Source of the DNA: Mycobacterium asiaticum DSM 44297
GTDB lineage: Bacteria; Actinomycetota; Actinomycetes; Mycobacteriales; Mycobacteriaceae
NCBI RefSeq assembly: GCF_000613245.1
Contig: NZ_HG964937.1
Location: 1,250,730-1,300,007 of the forward strand
DNA: 49,278 bases
Direction: 5' to 3'
Below are positions 48,364-49,278 of the stretch, piece by piece. The notes under the pieces are model-generated. The model was not told the origin of the DNA and searched no databases. It saw nothing but the letters and a program-made list of their open reading frames with translations. Made by a program: the position numbers and the translations under genes. The first letter of the stretch is position 1. Each line of letters starts with the position of its first letter.

Positions 48364-49278
48364 GTGTCGTTTGTAATCGTTGACCCCGAGTGGGTGACCG
48401 CCGCGGCAACAGATCTGGCCGCGGTCGGATCGAGCATCAATGCGGCGGGCGCGGCTGCGGCCGGCCCGACGACGGGGCTGCTTGCCGCGGGCGCTGACGA
48501 GGTGTCGGCGGCGGTCGCGAAGTTGTTCGGCGCGTATGGGCAGGGCTATCAGGAGCTCACCGCCCAGGCGGCGGCATTTCACGATCGGTTCGTGCAGGCG
48601 TTGACAGCCGGCTCAAATGCCTATGCAAGCGGTGAAGCCACCAACGCTCTTACCATGCAGCTCGACGCGCTCAACGCGTCCTTTGTGTCGGCGACCGGGC
48701 GCCCGTTGTTCGGTGACGGCGCCAACGCAACCACGCCGGGCGGCAACGGCGGTGCCGGCGGATGGCTGTTCGGAAACGGCGGGGCCGGCGCGGCCGGCAA
48801 CCCGGGCCAGGCCGGTGGTAGGGGCGGGGACGCGTTCCTGTTCGGCAGTGGAGGCACCGGCGGCGCGGGCGGTGGCCAAAATATTGGTTCCGGTGGTGCC
48901 GGTGGCGCCGGTGGGGCCGGTGGCTGGATCCTCGGCAACGGTGGCGCCGGCGGAGCCGGCGGCCATGGCACCAGCTTTGACAGCATCGGCGGTGGAAACG
49001 GCGGCGCCGGTGGCAGCGCCGGACTTATCGGCAACGGCGGCAACGGCGGCGGCGCCGGCGGCGGTTTCGCTCTGACGGGCATTGGTGGAGGAGCCGGGGG
49101 CAATGGCGGAAACGGCGGGTTGATCGCCGGCAATGGCGGTGCCGGTGGCGGTGGCGGTGGCGGTGCCGGCAGCGGCGCCGCCTCCAATGGTGGTGGTGGT
49201 GGCGGCGGTGGCGCGGGCCACCCGGGCAACGACGGCATCGGCGGCGTTGGAGGTGACGGCGGCAACGGTGGCGGCGTG
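48364..49278 (+). CDS. PE_PGRS family protein, N-terminal part (partial at window end)
   Basis: 305 codons are open to the window edge. GTG 48364 gives the PE-domain start V-S-F-V-I-V-D-P-E, with the family's Pro-Glu at residues 8-9. The roughly 100-residue helical PE domain (to 'ALNASFVSATGRPLFGDG') is followed by Gly-Gly-Ala/Gly-Gly-Asn PGRS repeats broken by W-L-F-G-N-G and 'GLIGNGGNGGGAGGG'. Such proteins are exported by type VII secretion (ESX-5) and reach the cell surface. The C-terminus lies outside the window. Repeats of this kind recombine readily with other PGRS genes. Confidence 0.93.
   Translation, partial: MSFVIVDPEWVTAAATDLAAVGSSINAAGAAAAGPTTGLLAAGADEVSAAVAKLFGAYGQGYQELTAQAAAFHDRFVQALTAGSNAYASGEATNALTMQLDALNASFVSATGRPLFGDGANATTPGGNGGAGGWLFGNGGAGAAGNPGQAGGRGGDAFLFGSGGTGGAGGGQNIGSGGAGGAGGAGGWILGNGGAGGAGGHGTSFDSIGGGNGGAGGSAGLIGNGGNGGGAGGGFALTGIGGGAGGNGGNGGLIAGNGGAGGGGGGGAGSGAASNGGGGGGGGAGHPGNDGIGGVGGDGGNGGGV

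Noticed and set aside
48621..49265. A Pro/Ala-rich minus-strand frame opposite the PE_PGRS gene
   Set aside because: It is the reverse complement of Gly-Gly-x codons, an expected artefact of PGRS repeats.
48730..49278. Possible CRISPR-like or satellite repeat near the window end
   Set aside because: GGCGGCAACGG-type repeats are coding PGRS triplet repeats without spacer structure.

Overview
The window is chromosomal DNA from a slow-growing mycobacterium. It is GC-rich, gene-dense and full of GTG starts and ATGA/GTGA gene overlaps, and PE_PGRS genes lie at both edges. The block at 3.0-15.9 kb (lppI, lipT, pncA, an NTF2-like gene, then a four-gene sugar ABC transporter) follows the order of M. 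tuberculosis Rv2046 to Rv2038c. Several genes there are extra relative to that species: a kinase-like fusion, a gluconokinase, two DoxX genes and an ECF sigma factor. An hsp18 gene (18-kDa antigen type, known from M. leprae and M. avium and, from memory, absent from M. tuberculosis) argues against the M. tuberculosis complex. A PE_PGRS-bearing lineage such as the kansasii, marinum, szulgai or gordonae groups is my inference; the exact species cannot be read from the sequence.

Layout. 0-3 kb: the tail of a PE_PGRS gene, then a TetR regulator divergent from a P450-SDR pair. 3-16 kb: the lppI-lipT-pncA-ABC transporter block. It includes a DoxX-type membrane protein whose C-terminal 154 residues keep an exact 11-residue repeat, and a divergent ECF sigma/DoxX pair. 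16-19.4 kb: a DUF3097 gene, then a tightly packed set of OsmC, acyl-CoA dehydrogenase-like protein, ECF sigma factor and zinc-binding anti-sigma factor. 19.5-31 kb: a stress and dormancy island with two universal stress proteins, ferredoxin FdxA, a PAS-ANTAR protein, Hsp18 with a divergent MerR regulator, an Orn/Lys/Arg decarboxylase, a flavodoxin-like reductase, DUF1360, ChaB, UdgX (a uracil-DNA crosslinking enzyme), a HAD phosphatase, CsbD and a pyruvate-oxidase-like TPP enzyme. DosR-like palindromes precede the first stress-protein gene and fdxA.

31-46 kb: catabolic and redox genes. A three-gene overlapping operon (flavin monooxygenase, fumarylacetoacetate-hydrolase family protein, extradiol-dioxygenase-like VOC protein) looks like an aromatic or sterol-ring cleavage module. 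A TetR gene lies divergent from it, and a pair of near-identical 22-bp sites sits between them. Beyond are an alpha/beta hydrolase, an aldo/keto reductase, an acyl-ACP thioesterase with a flavoprotein, an operon of enoyl-CoA hydratase, hydrolase, TPR protein and cupin, and a molybdopterin oxidoreductase. 46-49.3 kb: a hypothetical protein, a DUF222/HNH (13E12-type) gene, and the start of a second PE_PGRS gene that runs off the window.

The least ordinary items are the 11-mer-repeat DoxX protein, the ChaB-UdgX coupling, the OsmC/ACAD/ECF/anti-sigma unit, a truncated DUF3349 gene read antisense into the monooxygenase 3' end, and a 40-codon ORF whose start overlaps the stop of the TPP enzyme gene. 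No tRNA, rRNA, CRISPR array or intact insertion sequence was seen.
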